The notes under the pieces are model-generated. The model did not search any database. It was not told where the DNA came from and saw nothing but the letters and a program-made list of their open reading frames with translations. The position numbers were made by a program, and so were the translations under genes. From Corynebacterium sp. p3-SID1241 (GTDB lineage Bacteria > Actinomycetota > Actinomycetes > Mycobacteriales > Mycobacteriaceae): a stretch of DNA of 64,000 bases. Location: contig JALXWS010000007.1 of NCBI GenBank assembly GCA_025144025.1, positions 1-64,000 of the forward strand. Direction: 5' to 3'. Positions 10,173 through 20,100 of the stretch are shown here, in pieces; the first letter of the stretch is position 1; each line of letters begins with the position of its first letter.

Positions 10173-11441
10173 CTAGGGGCGGGTCTGACCGGTACCCTGC
10201 AGGATCCACTTGGTAGAGGTCAGCTCCGGAAGTGCCATCGGGCCGCGGGCGTGCAGCTTCTGAGTGGAAATGCCGATTTCGGCGCCCATGCCGTAGACCT
10301 CGCCATCGGTAAAGGCGGTAGAGGCGTTGAGCATGACCGCGGCGGCATCCACCTCGTTGCCAAACTTCACTAGGACGTCGGCATCCTGCGCGGCGATGGC
10401 CTCGGTGTGGCCAGTGGTGAACTCGGCGATATGAGCGATGGCGCCATCGACACCGTCGACCACCTTGGCGCAGATATCCATGGACAGCGACTCCTCGCGC
10501 CAGTCTTCATCGGTGGCCTGCACGGCATCCTTGACGCCGAAGGCCTCCAGCTCAGCGACGTCGCCGTGGATGGTCACGCCCGCCTCCTGCAGCGCGGTGA
10601 TGATGCGCAGCTTGGCGGAGTCGTCCAAAGCGGCGTCGATAAGCACGCACTCCGTGGAGTTGCATACGGAGGTGCGACGGGTCTTGCCGTTGATGACCAT
10701 GTCGATGGCCTTGTCCAAGTCAGCTGAGGCGTCCACGTAGAAATGGCAGTTGCCGGTGCCGGTCTCAATGGCCGGGACGGTAGCGCCGGTGATCACGGCT
10801 TCAATGAGCTTCGCACCGCCGCGCGGGATAACAAGGTCCACTAGGCCGCGAGCGGTGATGAGGTCCTGGACGGAATCGTGGGTCTCGCACGGCAGAAGCT
10901 GCACGCCCTCGCGCGGAAGGTCAAACTCGGCGAGGGTATCCTGCAGGATTTCTACCAGCTTGGTATTGGAATTGCGGGCAGATTTAGAGCCGCGTAAAAG
11001 CGGCACGTTGCCGGACTTGATCGCCAACCCAAAGGCGTCCACCGTGACGTTCGGGCGGGCCTCATAGACCATGCCCATCACACCGAGCGGGACGCGCACC
11101 TGCTTCATCTGGATGCCATTGTCCATGGTGCGGCCCTGCAGGATCTCCCCTACTGGGTCCTGCAGACTGGCAACCTGGCGCAGGCCGCCAGCGATGCCCT
11201 CCACGCGAGCGGCGTCGAGGGACAGGCGGTCAATAAGGGACTCGGACATGCCGCGCTCGCGGCCAGCTTCGATATCTTGCTTATTAGCAGCGAGGATATC
11301 CTCGGTGTGGGCAATGAGGTTTTCGGCTGCGCGCTGCAAGATTTCATTCTTGCGCGGCGTGGATAGCTGCGCCACGACGGGCGCAACATCCTTGGCAGCA
11401 CGGGCTTTGGACAGAACTTCTTCGCGTTCAGTGTTGCTCAT
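10173..11441 (-). CDS. proA: Glutamate-5-semialdehyde dehydrogenase (gamma-glutamyl phosphate reductase)
   Basis: A 422-residue ProA of the aldehyde dehydrogenase superfamily. It reduces gamma-glutamyl phosphate with NADPH in the second step of proline synthesis. The catalytic cysteine lies in TSVCNSTECVLID (about residues 253-265), and GRGLVDLVIPRGGAKLIEAV is the conserved family stretch before it. It is separated from proB by two 2-hydroxyacid dehydrogenase genes on the same strand. A single such gene between proB and proA is known in C. glutamicum. Confidence 0.95.
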   Translation of the reverse strand: MSNTEREEVLSKARAAKDVAPVVAQLSTPRKNEILQRAAENLIAHTEDILAANKQDIEAGRERGMSESLIDRLSLDAARVEGIAGGLRQVASLQDPVGEILQGRTMDNGIQMKQVRVPLGVMGMVYEARPNVTVDAFGLAIKSGNVPLLRGSKSARNSNTKLVEILQDTLAEFDLPREGVQLLPCETHDSVQDLITARGLVDLVIPRGGAKLIEAVITGATVPAIETGTGNCHFYVDASADLDKAIDMVINGKTRRTSVCNSTECVLIDAALDDSAKLRIITALQEAGVTIHGDVAELEAFGVKDAVQATDEDWREESLSMDICAKVVDGVDGAIAHIAEFTTGHTEAIAAQDADVLVKFGNEVDAAAVMLNASTAFTDGEVYGMGAEIGISTQKLHARGPMALPELTSTKWILQGTGQTRP

Positions 11442-11538
11442 GCCATACCAGCCTAACGAAAGGCCACGCGCATTTCAGCGATCTCAGCCGCGGTGGGGTT
11501 GAGCTAGCCATCGTCCGCGCGGTTACCTGGGCTATCCA

Positions 11539-12444
11539 TCAGTAGCCGGCTTCAATATCTACTTCCGTGGGGATTGCCTCACCGGCGGCAAAGCGCTCCA
11601 TGACCATTGCTGCATGCGCACCGATGCGGTGGCGCACCGAATACGGCGGATTGGCAAGGTGCGGGGTAATGACCACGTTGGGCATCTCCCATAGCGGGTG
11701 GCCATCAGGCAACGGTTCTGGATTGGTGACGTCGAGGCCGGCGCCGGCGATCTGGCCGGCGCGCAGGGCGTCGACCAGCACATCGGTATCCACTAGCGGG
11801 CCGCGCCCAACGTTAATGACCACAGCGTGGTTCGGCATGGCGCGGAAAGCGGCGGCGCCAAAAAGCTGGCGGGTCTGTTCCGTTAGCGGAGCGAGCGCCA
11901 CGAAATAATCGGCGGCTGGCCACACGCGCTCGATATCGGAGGTGGCATAGGTTTCATCGGCACCTTCAACCGGGTTACCGGAGCGATTGACCGCAATGAT
12001 GCGTGGGCCGAAGCCTTCTAGCATGCGGATGAGCCGCTTGCCGATGCCCCCGGCACCCACCACCGCCACGGTCTTATCCTCAAAAAGGAAGCTGGTGTGG
12101 GCCTCGACCTCATCGCGGTTATCCCAGCTCGTTCCCACGCGCTTATGCGCATGCAGCTGGGCGAGCAGGAGTGCAATGGTGGATTCGGCCACGGTGGCGT
12201 CATATAGCCCTGCAGCATTAGACCAGCGGGCAGAGGTATTTCGCATGACATCGAGCAGGTGATCCACACCAGCAAACGGGACTTGGACTAGGCCCACGCT
12301 AGGCGGCAGGGGCTGCGGGAAATCATCCGGGCCACCGTTGAAGATGAGGGCCTCGGCCTCCTCCAGTGGGGCGCGTTCGTGCCCGGCGGCATCGAGGGTC
12401 TGCAGGGTTTCCTCCCACGGGGTGGGCAGCATCGCGTACTTCAT
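11539..12444 (-). CDS. D-isomer-specific 2-hydroxyacid dehydrogenase, copy 1
   Basis: A 301-residue NAD-dependent dehydrogenase. The nucleotide-binding motif is VAVVGAGGIGKRLIRMLEGF (about residues 131-150). The catalytic region has INVGRGPLVDTD, NPEPLPDGHPLW and the terminal histidine in ITPHLANPP. The ATG at 12444 overlaps the stop of the upstream paralogue by one base (TAATG), so the two are translationally coupled. The substrate is unknown. It differs substantially in sequence from its neighbour, so this is an old duplication. Confidence 0.88.
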   Translation of the reverse strand: MKYAMLPTPWEETLQTLDAAGHERAPLEEAEALIFNGGPDDFPQPLPPSVGLVQVPFAGVDHLLDVMRNTSARWSNAAGLYDATVAESTIALLLAQLHAHKRVGTSWDNRDEVEAHTSFLFEDKTVAVVGAGGIGKRLIRMLEGFGPRIIAVNRSGNPVEGADETYATSDIERVWPAADYFVALAPLTEQTRQLFGAAAFRAMPNHAVVINVGRGPLVDTDVLVDALRAGQIAGAGLDVTNPEPLPDGHPLWEMPNVVITPHLANPPYSVRHRIGAHAAMVMERFAAGEAIPTEVDIEAGY

Positions 12445-13373
12445 TAGTATCCGGCCTCCACATCGACGCGGGTGGGCATAGCCTCTCCCCTCTCCCACGC
12501 CGCGGCATTGGCGTTGAAAATGGAACCTAAGTGGTACTGCGCTACGTGTGCGGAAGCGGCCATGTGGGGCGTCATGGTGCAATTGGGCAGGTCATAAAGC
12601 GGATGGCCATCGGGCAGCGGCTCGGGATCCATGACCTCCAAGCCGGCGCCGGCGATTTCGCCGCTGCGCAAGGCTTCCACAAGGTCATCGGTGACCACGG
12701 TGCTGCCGCGGCCGACGTTGATAAAGATGGCGGAGGGTTTCATGGCGCGGAAAGTGGCGGCATCGATAAGTCCCTCCGTGTCTTTGGTCGCCGGGAGGAT
12801 GCAGAAAATAAAATCCGCCTCGCCCCACACGTGCTGGGCTTTATCCATGGGCACCACCTCATCGGCGCCTTCGACCGCACGGCCAGACCGATTGACCGCG
12901 GTAATGTGCACGCCGAACGGCTTCAGGAGCTTAATTAGCTGCTTGCCGATGCCCCCTGCGCCAAAGATCGCCACTTTCTTCGACCCTTGCTGGTTATAGA
13001 GCCAGGCCTGGGATTCATCGAGTTGCTGCGCCACCGACCACGAGGAGGCCTGGGCGAAGGCCTTGTGATGATGCGCTTGGGAAAGCGCCAGGCCCAGTGC
13101 GGACTCGGCCACCGGCTGGGCAAAAGCACCGGCGGAATTGCACCACGGCACGCCGTCTGGGGTGATCACCCCGGCGTCAATTAGCTGATTAACGCCAGTA
13201 AAACAATGCTGCACCCAACCGATATTCTCCGGTATCTCGGGGATGCGGCGTGGGTTGGGGGCATTGTTGATGTAGACCTCGGCATCCTCAATGCTGCTTA
13301 CGCGTTGGTGCCCGGCAGCTTCGATATCTTCTACCATCGGCTGCCAGGTTTCCGGTCCCATGAAATACTTCAT
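12444..13373 (-). CDS. D-isomer-specific 2-hydroxyacid dehydrogenase, copy 2
   Basis: A 309-residue paralogue of the following gene. Both start MKY-M-P--W and end VD-EAGY. The Rossmann motif is VAIFGAGGIGKQLIKLL (about residues 134-150), and the catalytic segment shows INVGRGSTVVTDD and MDPEPLPDGHPLY. It begins 33 bases downstream of proB and is probably transcribed with it. In C. glutamicum one enzyme of this type of unknown substrate sits between proB and proA. Here there are two. Confidence 0.88.
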   Translation of the reverse strand: MKYFMGPETWQPMVEDIEAAGHQRVSSIEDAEVYINNAPNPRRIPEIPENIGWVQHCFTGVNQLIDAGVITPDGVPWCNSAGAFAQPVAESALGLALSQAHHHKAFAQASSWSVAQQLDESQAWLYNQQGSKKVAIFGAGGIGKQLIKLLKPFGVHITAVNRSGRAVEGADEVVPMDKAQHVWGEADFIFCILPATKDTEGLIDAATFRAMKPSAIFINVGRGSTVVTDDLVEALRSGEIAGAGLEVMDPEPLPDGHPLYDLPNCTMTPHMAASAHVAQYHLGSIFNANAAAWERGEAMPTRVDVEAGY

Positions 13374-13406
13374 GCCCCAACCATACGGGGAGTCTCGGAC
13401 TCGGGT

Positions 13407-14639
13407 TTAGATCCGGGAGGCAAAGTTGGAGAGGTAGTCCGCGTGGACGACGGAACGGCGCTGCTCCTCAGGAAGCTCTTCCATCTTCTTGCCCTTAATG
13501 GCGTGCAGCTCCTCGGAATCGAAGCGGACTTCACCGCGGCCGATGACCTCACCATTCGGGCCCAGGATGTCGATGATTTCACCCTTGGTGAACTCGCCCT
13601 GCACGTCGGTAATGCCGACGGCGAGCAGCGAGGTGCCGCCCTTGGTGACGGCCTCCTTGGCACCTTCATCGAGGCGGACGGCTCCGCCGGTATCGGCGCA
13701 GTAGAGCGCCCAGAACTTCCAGGCAGAAAGCTGGCGTTCCTCGCGAGTGTGGAAGACGGTGCCCACGGAGGCGTCGGCAAGCGCGGGGCCAATATTATCC
13801 GTGGAGGTCAACAGCACTGGAATGCCGCCGCGGGTAGCCAGGCGGGCCGCGGAAACCTTGGTGGCCATGCCGCCGGTGCCCACCTTGCCGCCATCACCGG
13901 CCACAACGCCCTTCAAGTCCTTGCCGGTGCGCACCTCATCGATGAACTTGGCATCCGGCTCGGCAGGGTTCTTATCGTACAAACCAGGCACGTCAGAAAA
14001 TAGGAAGAGCGCGTCCGCGCCCACCAGGTTTGCCACCAGCGCGGAAAGGCGATCGTTATCGCCAAAGTGCATTTCCGACGTCGCCACCGCATCGTTCTCA
14101 TTCACGATGGGGATGGTGCGCAGCTGGCGCAGACGATCGATGGTGCGCTGCGCGTTGCGGGCGCGATCGCGGTGTCCAGTATCGGAGGCGGTCAACAAAA
14201 CCTGGCCGATGGTGCGCTTATAACGCGCAAAGGACTGGCCCCACACATAGGCCAGATGCACCTGGCCGACGGACGCGGAAGCCTGCTTGGTAGCCAAATC
14301 GGTCGGGCGCTGGTGCAGGCCGAGCGGGCCCATACCGGCAGCAACCGCACCGGAGGAGACGATGATGACATCGGAGCGGCCCATACGCGCATGGACGGCA
14401 TCGACGATGTGATCAATCTTTTCCTGGGAGACACGGAAGTTCTCATCCGTGAGAGAAGAGGAACCAATCTTTACCACGACGCGCTTAGCCTGAGCGATTT
14501 CATGGCGGAGATCCGACTCAAACCCCGAAGCAGTAGGGTTTTCAACACGAGGTTCCGGGAAAGGGGTATCAGCGGTAGGACCGGCAAAAGGTTCTACCGG
14601 AAGCGGAAGGATGGGTTCTTTCTGTTCATCAGAAGACAT
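13407..14639 (-). CDS. proB: Glutamate 5-kinase
   Basis: A 410-residue ProB from ATG 14639 (MSSDEQKEP). The amino-acid kinase domain covers about residues 45-310 ([52 protein letters not shown]). A PUA domain covers about 315-395. It phosphorylates glutamate to start proline synthesis. The first 40 residues are Pro/Glu-rich and not part of the kinase. An in-frame start at 14711 would overlap obg and adds no conserved sequence, so I prefer 14639. It belongs to the obg-proB unit. Confidence 0.93.
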   Translation of the reverse strand: MSSDEQKEPILPLPVEPFAGPTADTPFPEPRVENPTASGFESDLRHEIAQAKRVVVKIGSSSLTDENFRVSQEKIDHIVDAVHARMGRSDVIIVSSGAVAAGMGPLGLHQRPTDLATKQASASVGQVHLAYVWGQSFARYKRTIGQVLLTASDTGHRDRARNAQRTIDRLRQLRTIPIVNENDAVATSEMHFGDNDRLSALVANLVGADALFLFSDVPGLYDKNPAEPDAKFIDEVRTGKDLKGVVAGDGGKVGTGGMATKVSAARLATRGGIPVLLTSTDNIGPALADASVGTVFHTREERQLSAWKFWALYCADTGGAVRLDEGAKEAVTKGGTSLLAVGITDVQGEFTKGEIIDILGPNGEVIGRGEVRFDSEELHAIKGKKMEELPEEQRRSVVHADYLSNFASRI

Positions 14640-14698
14640 GCCAACCGAGTCTACAAAGCCCACCTTCCAGCACACCCCAAGAATAGGGGGCTCTGGGA

Positions 14699-16231
14699 CT
14701 AGCCCTGCCACCTATCGCGGTTAGCGCCCTCGCGGGTGACCTCTTCATCATTGCCATAATCGTATTCATCAATAAGGCCACGGCGCGCCTGCGAGGCACG
14801 CTTGCGCTCCGCTGCAGAAGCACGGGCGGTTCCCTTAAGACGGGCATCCTCGCCGCGGCTAGCCATTGTGGGATCACCGCCGGTCATCGGCTCCCACTCA
14901 AAGGTAATGCCGCCGATAGTCACCGGGCAGCCTTCTACAGCGCCCTGCTCGCGCAGCTCATCCTCCACGCCGGCCTTGGCCAAACGGTCCGCCAAGAAGC
15001 CCACTGCCTCATCATTTTCAAAGTCAGTCTGGGTAATCCAGCGATCAATCTTCTTGCCCTCAACAATGAAGCCACCTTTGACCTCAGGATCGGCCTTCAC
15101 AGTGAAATCAGCAAACGCGCCGGTATGCTTCTTATGGCTCTGCGCCTTGGGGTGGATAACGGTATGGTTCTTATCCTTCTTTGGCAACGGCTGGGCATTG
15201 CGGTGTTCGGTCACCATATCCATGAGCCGGAACTTCAGCGGATCCAGCCCCTTGCGAGCGACGGCCGAAATAATAAAGACAGGCCAGCCAAACTTCTCTT
15301 CCAGATCATCCTTGACAAATTCCGCCAGCTCTTCGGCCTCAGGCACATCTGCCTTATTCAAGATGATGACGCGCGGGCGCTCACGCAGATCCCCTAAACC
15401 AGTATCTTCCTGCAAAGCTTCCTGGTACTTTGCCAACTCATTTTCCATCGCCTCAATATCAGAGACCGGATCACGGCCGGGCTCAATGGTGGCTGTATCC
15501 ACCACATGGGCAAGCACCGCCGTGCGTTCAATATGGCGCAAAAAGTCTAGACCGAGGCCCTTGCCATCGGCTGCGCCCGGGATAAGCCCCGGCACGTCCG
15601 CGATAGTAAAGGAGCTATCTCCCATATCCACCACGCCAAGGTTCGGCTGCAACGTAGTAAAGGGGTAATCACCGATCTTGGGTTTCGCGGCCGATAAAAC
15701 CGAGATAAGCGAGGACTTACCAGCCGATGGAAAGCCCACCAGCCCTACATCCGCCATAGACTTCAGCTCGAGGATCAGATCATGCTCCTGGCCCGGCTCA
15801 CCTTGTAGAGCAAAACCCGGTGCCTTGCGGTTCTTCGAGGCCAACGCGGCATTGCCCAAACCGCCAAACCCGCCTTCTGCGGCCACAAACCGCGTTCCCG
15901 GAACGGTAAGGTCCGCCAAGGTGTCGCCCTTTTCAGTGCGGACCACCGTGCCCGCCGGAACCTCCAAAATCAAGTCTTCACCGCGAGCACCATTGCGCAT
16001 ATCGCCGGCGCCATTGCCGCCGCGTTGCGCCTTAATATGCGGGCGGTAGTGAAAATCCATAAGCGTATGAATTTGTTCAGAGACCTCGAGGATGATGTCA
16101 CCGCCGTGCCCACCATTGCCGCCATCCGGGCCACCCAAGGGCTTAAACTTCTCGCGGTGGACAGACACACAGCCGTGTCCACCGTCGCCTGCTTGCAGGT
16201 GCAGGACAACGCGGTCAATAAAACGTGCCAT
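14699..16231 (-). CDS. obg: GTPase Obg (CgtA)
   Basis: A 510-residue Obg GTPase. The glycine-rich OBG fold spans residues 1-158 ([20 protein letters not shown]). The G domain spans about 160-340 with the P-loop GFPSAGKSS, then DVPGLIPGA and NKAD. An OCT domain follows at about 360-440, and the tail is basic. It acts in large-subunit assembly and the stringent response. A GGAG Shine-Dalgarno precedes ATG 16231. In most actinobacteria obg directly follows rpmA. Here about 12 kb of pilus genes lie between, and the last sortase gene ends 41 bases upstream. Confidence 0.96.
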   Translation of the reverse strand: MARFIDRVVLHLQAGDGGHGCVSVHREKFKPLGGPDGGNGGHGGDIILEVSEQIHTLMDFHYRPHIKAQRGGNGAGDMRNGARGEDLILEVPAGTVVRTEKGDTLADLTVPGTRFVAAEGGFGGLGNAALASKNRKAPGFALQGEPGQEHDLILELKSMADVGLVGFPSAGKSSLISVLSAAKPKIGDYPFTTLQPNLGVVDMGDSSFTIADVPGLIPGAADGKGLGLDFLRHIERTAVLAHVVDTATIEPGRDPVSDIEAMENELAKYQEALQEDTGLGDLRERPRVIILNKADVPEAEELAEFVKDDLEEKFGWPVFIISAVARKGLDPLKFRLMDMVTEHRNAQPLPKKDKNHTVIHPKAQSHKKHTGAFADFTVKADPEVKGGFIVEGKKIDRWITQTDFENDEAVGFLADRLAKAGVEDELREQGAVEGCPVTIGGITFEWEPMTGGDPTMASRGEDARLKGTARASAAERKRASQARRGLIDEYDYGNDEEVTREGANRDRWQG

Positions 16232-16272
16232 GAACTGCTCTCTCCTCGATTTTTGTTGAGACCAAAAGTCTA

Positions 16273-17166
16273 TCAGTCCGAATTCTCATCCTCAGAGTCC
16301 CTAGACTCTAGTTCTTCTTTCCGCTTCTTACGACGCCGTTCGTTCCACCACACAATAAGCAGCACTAATCCAATGAGAAACAACGCCAAGAGCATCCACC
16401 ACGAAAGCTTAGGGCGCCAGCCTTGATCATCTTCTGCAGCTATATCAGTGCGCTCGGCATGGACGAGAAGCCGATCCGTGTTAATTCCATAGGGAGTACA
16501 CGTGATTAAGGTCAGCTTATCCTTGTCAGCTTCATAGGTAACGGCCTTATAATCTTCAGGTTTTACTACTTCCCTTCCCACGACCTTGTAATGCAACACC
16601 TCACCCATAACCTCAACAGAGACAATTTCCCCATCTTTGAGGCGTGGCAAGTTATCAAACATGGAGGCGTTAACCATACCGGTATGCGCAGAAAAAACAC
16701 TGTTATTTCCTAGTCCACCGACAGGCAGGGAGGAACCAAACATATGGCCTGCGCCATCATAGAGGACCTTCGAATCGGTGGTGTGATACACCGGCAAATC
16801 CACATCAATGGCCGGAATGCGCAACCGGGCCATGACACCTCCCGTTTCAGGTGGATTCAGCGACTCCATATAACGCGCAAATCCAGGGGAATCCTCACGG
16901 GGTGGGTAGGCGTGATGGCCCTGCTTAGCTAACCAATCGTTATAAGCATGCGCATCCCGAAGGATCCTTTCTTTCTCCGCAGGAGGATCAATTTTCTCAA
17001 CTGAATCCCTGTAACTCTCTGCCTTCTTGTGCAGCTGATAGTCGTTGTATTGAGTAGCGAATATGGGGTATAGGAGGATCAGAATCCCAGCCACGATGAG
17101 CCAGAAAGAGCGGCGCCTTTTGCGCGCCGCCTTTTCAGTGGTCGCCTTATTCTTCCTCATCTTCAT
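16273..17166 (-). CDS. Pilus-associated sortase (class C-like), second copy
   Basis: A 297-residue membrane sortase from ATG 17166, overlapping the end of the adhesin gene by 20 bases. A membrane helix covers about 19-38 and a C-terminal one about 256-274, with basic residues after it. The catalytic residues are His161 (SAHTGM), Cys223 ([10 protein letters not shown]) and Arg232. [21 protein letters not shown] is typical of class C pilin polymerases. The lid region (about 88-100, PPREDSPGF) has no Asp-Pro-aromatic motif, unlike the other sortase of the cluster. It may join the tip, polymerise, or anchor pili. Confidence 0.88.
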   Translation of the reverse strand: MKMRKNKATTEKAARKRRRSFWLIVAGILILLYPIFATQYNDYQLHKKAESYRDSVEKIDPPAEKERILRDAHAYNDWLAKQGHHAYPPREDSPGFARYMESLNPPETGGVMARLRIPAIDVDLPVYHTTDSKVLYDGAGHMFGSSLPVGGLGNNSVFSAHTGMVNASMFDNLPRLKDGEIVSVEVMGEVLHYKVVGREVVKPEDYKAVTYEADKDKLTLITCTPYGINTDRLLVHAERTDIAAEDDQGWRPKLSWWMLLALFLIGLVLLIVWWNERRRKKRKEELESRDSEDENSD

Positions 17167-20100
17167 CCCGGTTCCGCAGGTAATACCACAGACCCACAGC
17201 AAGAAGAATTAGGCCGAGCAAGAGAGCCCAGACAAGGGTTTGCATGCCTGTATCCGGCAGAAGGAATCCCAGCGACTTACTCAACCGGATAGCTCCATAG
17301 CCATCTTCTGCGGTGACCTTCATATCTGCGCCAGCCGTCATACCGGTCAGCGTAGCGGTTCCCCGGTACGTATAAGTTTCCTCCTTGCTAGCATCGATTT
17401 TCACGTCGAACGAACACTCTCTCGTGCCGTCCACCGGCAATGCCGAGTCCCCAAAGGAACATACTTCCCTTGGTATTCGGCCTTCTTGATCCACCTTGTA
17501 TTCTTGGCCATCGCCAGCAATCAACGTATACCCAGCGAGCTCGGGCTCTTGGATCCCAAGCTCCTTGATTGGGAAAGCACCATCGTTGGTGACCGAGTAG
17601 TGGAAACGCATGGTTTCCGCATCATCTGCCAACACCGCAGTGTCAGCTACAGCACCAGTGACCGAACTGATCGGCGCACCATCAATGGTCTTCTTAAGCT
17701 TCACTCCCGGGTAGAGGTTAACAGCAGTCAGTGCCCACTTTGGTCCGCTAGTAGAAGTATCTGCCGCGTCCGCAACTGGCGCCACGTTAAAGCCCCAATA
17801 GCTGCCCGAAGCCTGTCCCTCACTCTTTATACCGTTGACAGCGTGAACGTTGAGCAAACGCGTGTCACTAGGCAGGTCTTCGTAGCTAATGATCGGAGTT
17901 GTCCCGTCCTCACTCTCGTTTTCGTAGATCTCACATTCGCGGTCTACGTCTACGCTCTTAATCTGATGAGTCTGTCCATCGCTTAGCTGGAAGCTATCGC
18001 CACACGACGTCACGAAATCAAATTTACGATCCTTGCCAGCAGCACCGCGCGTAACCTTCTTAAAGGACACATCGACCTTCGCGCGCAAATTCATCGCTTC
18101 GCTTGCCACAGTCATAACTGGGGCACCGGAAACGGAACGCACATCGTCCGGAATAGAAAAATCATAGGTGTTTTTCTTCATCTCTGGTGTGACTTCATCG
18201 GCGCCAACTGTTGCAATCTTTCGGTCGGGATTGGACTCTGAGGGCTGGCCATTGAACCACGTACCAAATTCAACGTAGGGACTGCGTTGTCCTTGCGTGA
18301 CTTCCAGCTGAGGGCGTGGCTTAAGCGCAGAAGAATTATTCATGTCCAAGGTGCAGTCATATCCCACAGGAAGATCAACGACCTCGCCCGCAGTAGGCTC
18401 CTTCTCGCCAGCGACAGTATCGAGAGAGTTGGTTCGAGCCACTGGGATCTCCACATTCTTTGTAAACTCCGAATCCCCCTCGTCTTGCGGCTTACACACA
18501 ACATTCATGGAATAAGAAGCGGATTCGATACCACGGGCATAGCCCTCCTGTAGTGCGGCCAAGCGCACCGGCGCTGTACGCCGCTTGTAACGGTTTACAA
18601 AATCATAAGACGCGGCAGGCTCATTCTCGCCATTCACGCGCTTGGCAACCGTCGACGAATCAGCACTCCACTCCAGCGCAGACGGGGTAGAGCTAGGTTC
18701 GACCTCCGTAACGGTGCACCATGCACCAGAAGGTACCTCCACTTCGTCGCTTATAAAGTGAAGACTACCGTCCGCAAACTTCTCAGTGTCACCAGCATTT
18801 AGGCGAGCAGGCAAACCAAGATCAGAACGAGAGTAGCCAGCGCCCTTACATTGGTACCTGAAGTTAAAGTCAGGCTTTTCTTTACGGAGTAGAGCCAGAT
18901 CTGCCGGCTGCGCCTCGATCTTTTTGCTCATCTTCATCTTTGACTTGACGAACTGATAGTAGTTGGTCAGATCGATGTCATTACCTGGACCGCCATTGTC
19001 CTCGTCATCCTTTACCGTAAACGACTCCGAAGTAGTCTCGCCATCGTCAAGATCTGTGTCTGTCTTTGAAGTTTGATCTTCACGGCGAAGCTGCCACTCC
19101 ACTTTTTCAGGCCTCAAGTGCGTCTGCAGCTTGGTACCGTCAGCATCATCCTTCTCTAGGTCCAGTTGACCGAACTTATCACCAGTTATCTGACAACTAG
19201 CACCAACTGGCACCTCAGCAAACTCGGTCTCACCTGGCCCAGTGATGGTTCGTGCCGCGATAGGTGGAAGTTCTCCGGATTCTTGTTCAGTCCCCTCCGG
19301 ATCCTTGCACGTCATATTGAAGGTATGCGTGTAATAAATTTCGGATTTATCTCTCCCGGGGAACGTTGCCTCGATATCGATTGGTGTATTTGCGATCTTC
19401 GTGAGATCCACCTTGGCTAGGCGACGGGAATAGGTATTTATGAGGGTGACTGGCGTATCACCGGTCACGGTGAAATCTACAGACCTTTCTCTTCTATTGC
19501 CGTCAGCTTCTACTTCTTGCTTAAAGTCAATGCCTTCTGCTGCTGAGGTTGGCCCTTCAGCCACCGTGCATTCAGATCCATCTGGGATCTGATCCACAGA
19601 GATGTTTTGTGAGCCAGTATCGTTGGAATGCTGTGAACTGACCTTTCCTGAAACTGATATCTGCGAGCCACCATCGGGCGGCGTACAGGTTAGCTGAACA
19701 TCAAATAGTCGGTTGTACTTAACGTTCTTACGCACCTCGGAAATGTAGTCACCAGTATTTGTATCGAATTCGACATTCTTAGTAGCGCTCACCTTTCGCG
19801 GTACATAGTTGTAGTCATGAGAGACCGTGACGACAGTCTGGTCGCCCACTTCAAAGCTGCCAGAATCTATTTGGGCCTCATCCTCGAAAGCTTCTTGGTT
19901 TCCATCCACGGACACCGTTGAATCGCGATCGATCTCAAAGCTCTTGCCATCCTTGGTTCGAGTACCCGGATCCTTAGTTGCTTCCTGCAGACTGCACGTC
20001 AAGCCTTGTGTGGCGATAGTGCTCGGAATAGTAATTGATTGCTTATCTTTTCCTAGAGTAAAGCTTCCAAACTGCCCCAGGTCCACGGGGCTTCCATTAT

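Noticed and set aside
14640..14711. Longer proB start overlapping obg
   Set aside because: No conserved kinase sequence is gained. It remains possible if the genes are translationally coupled.
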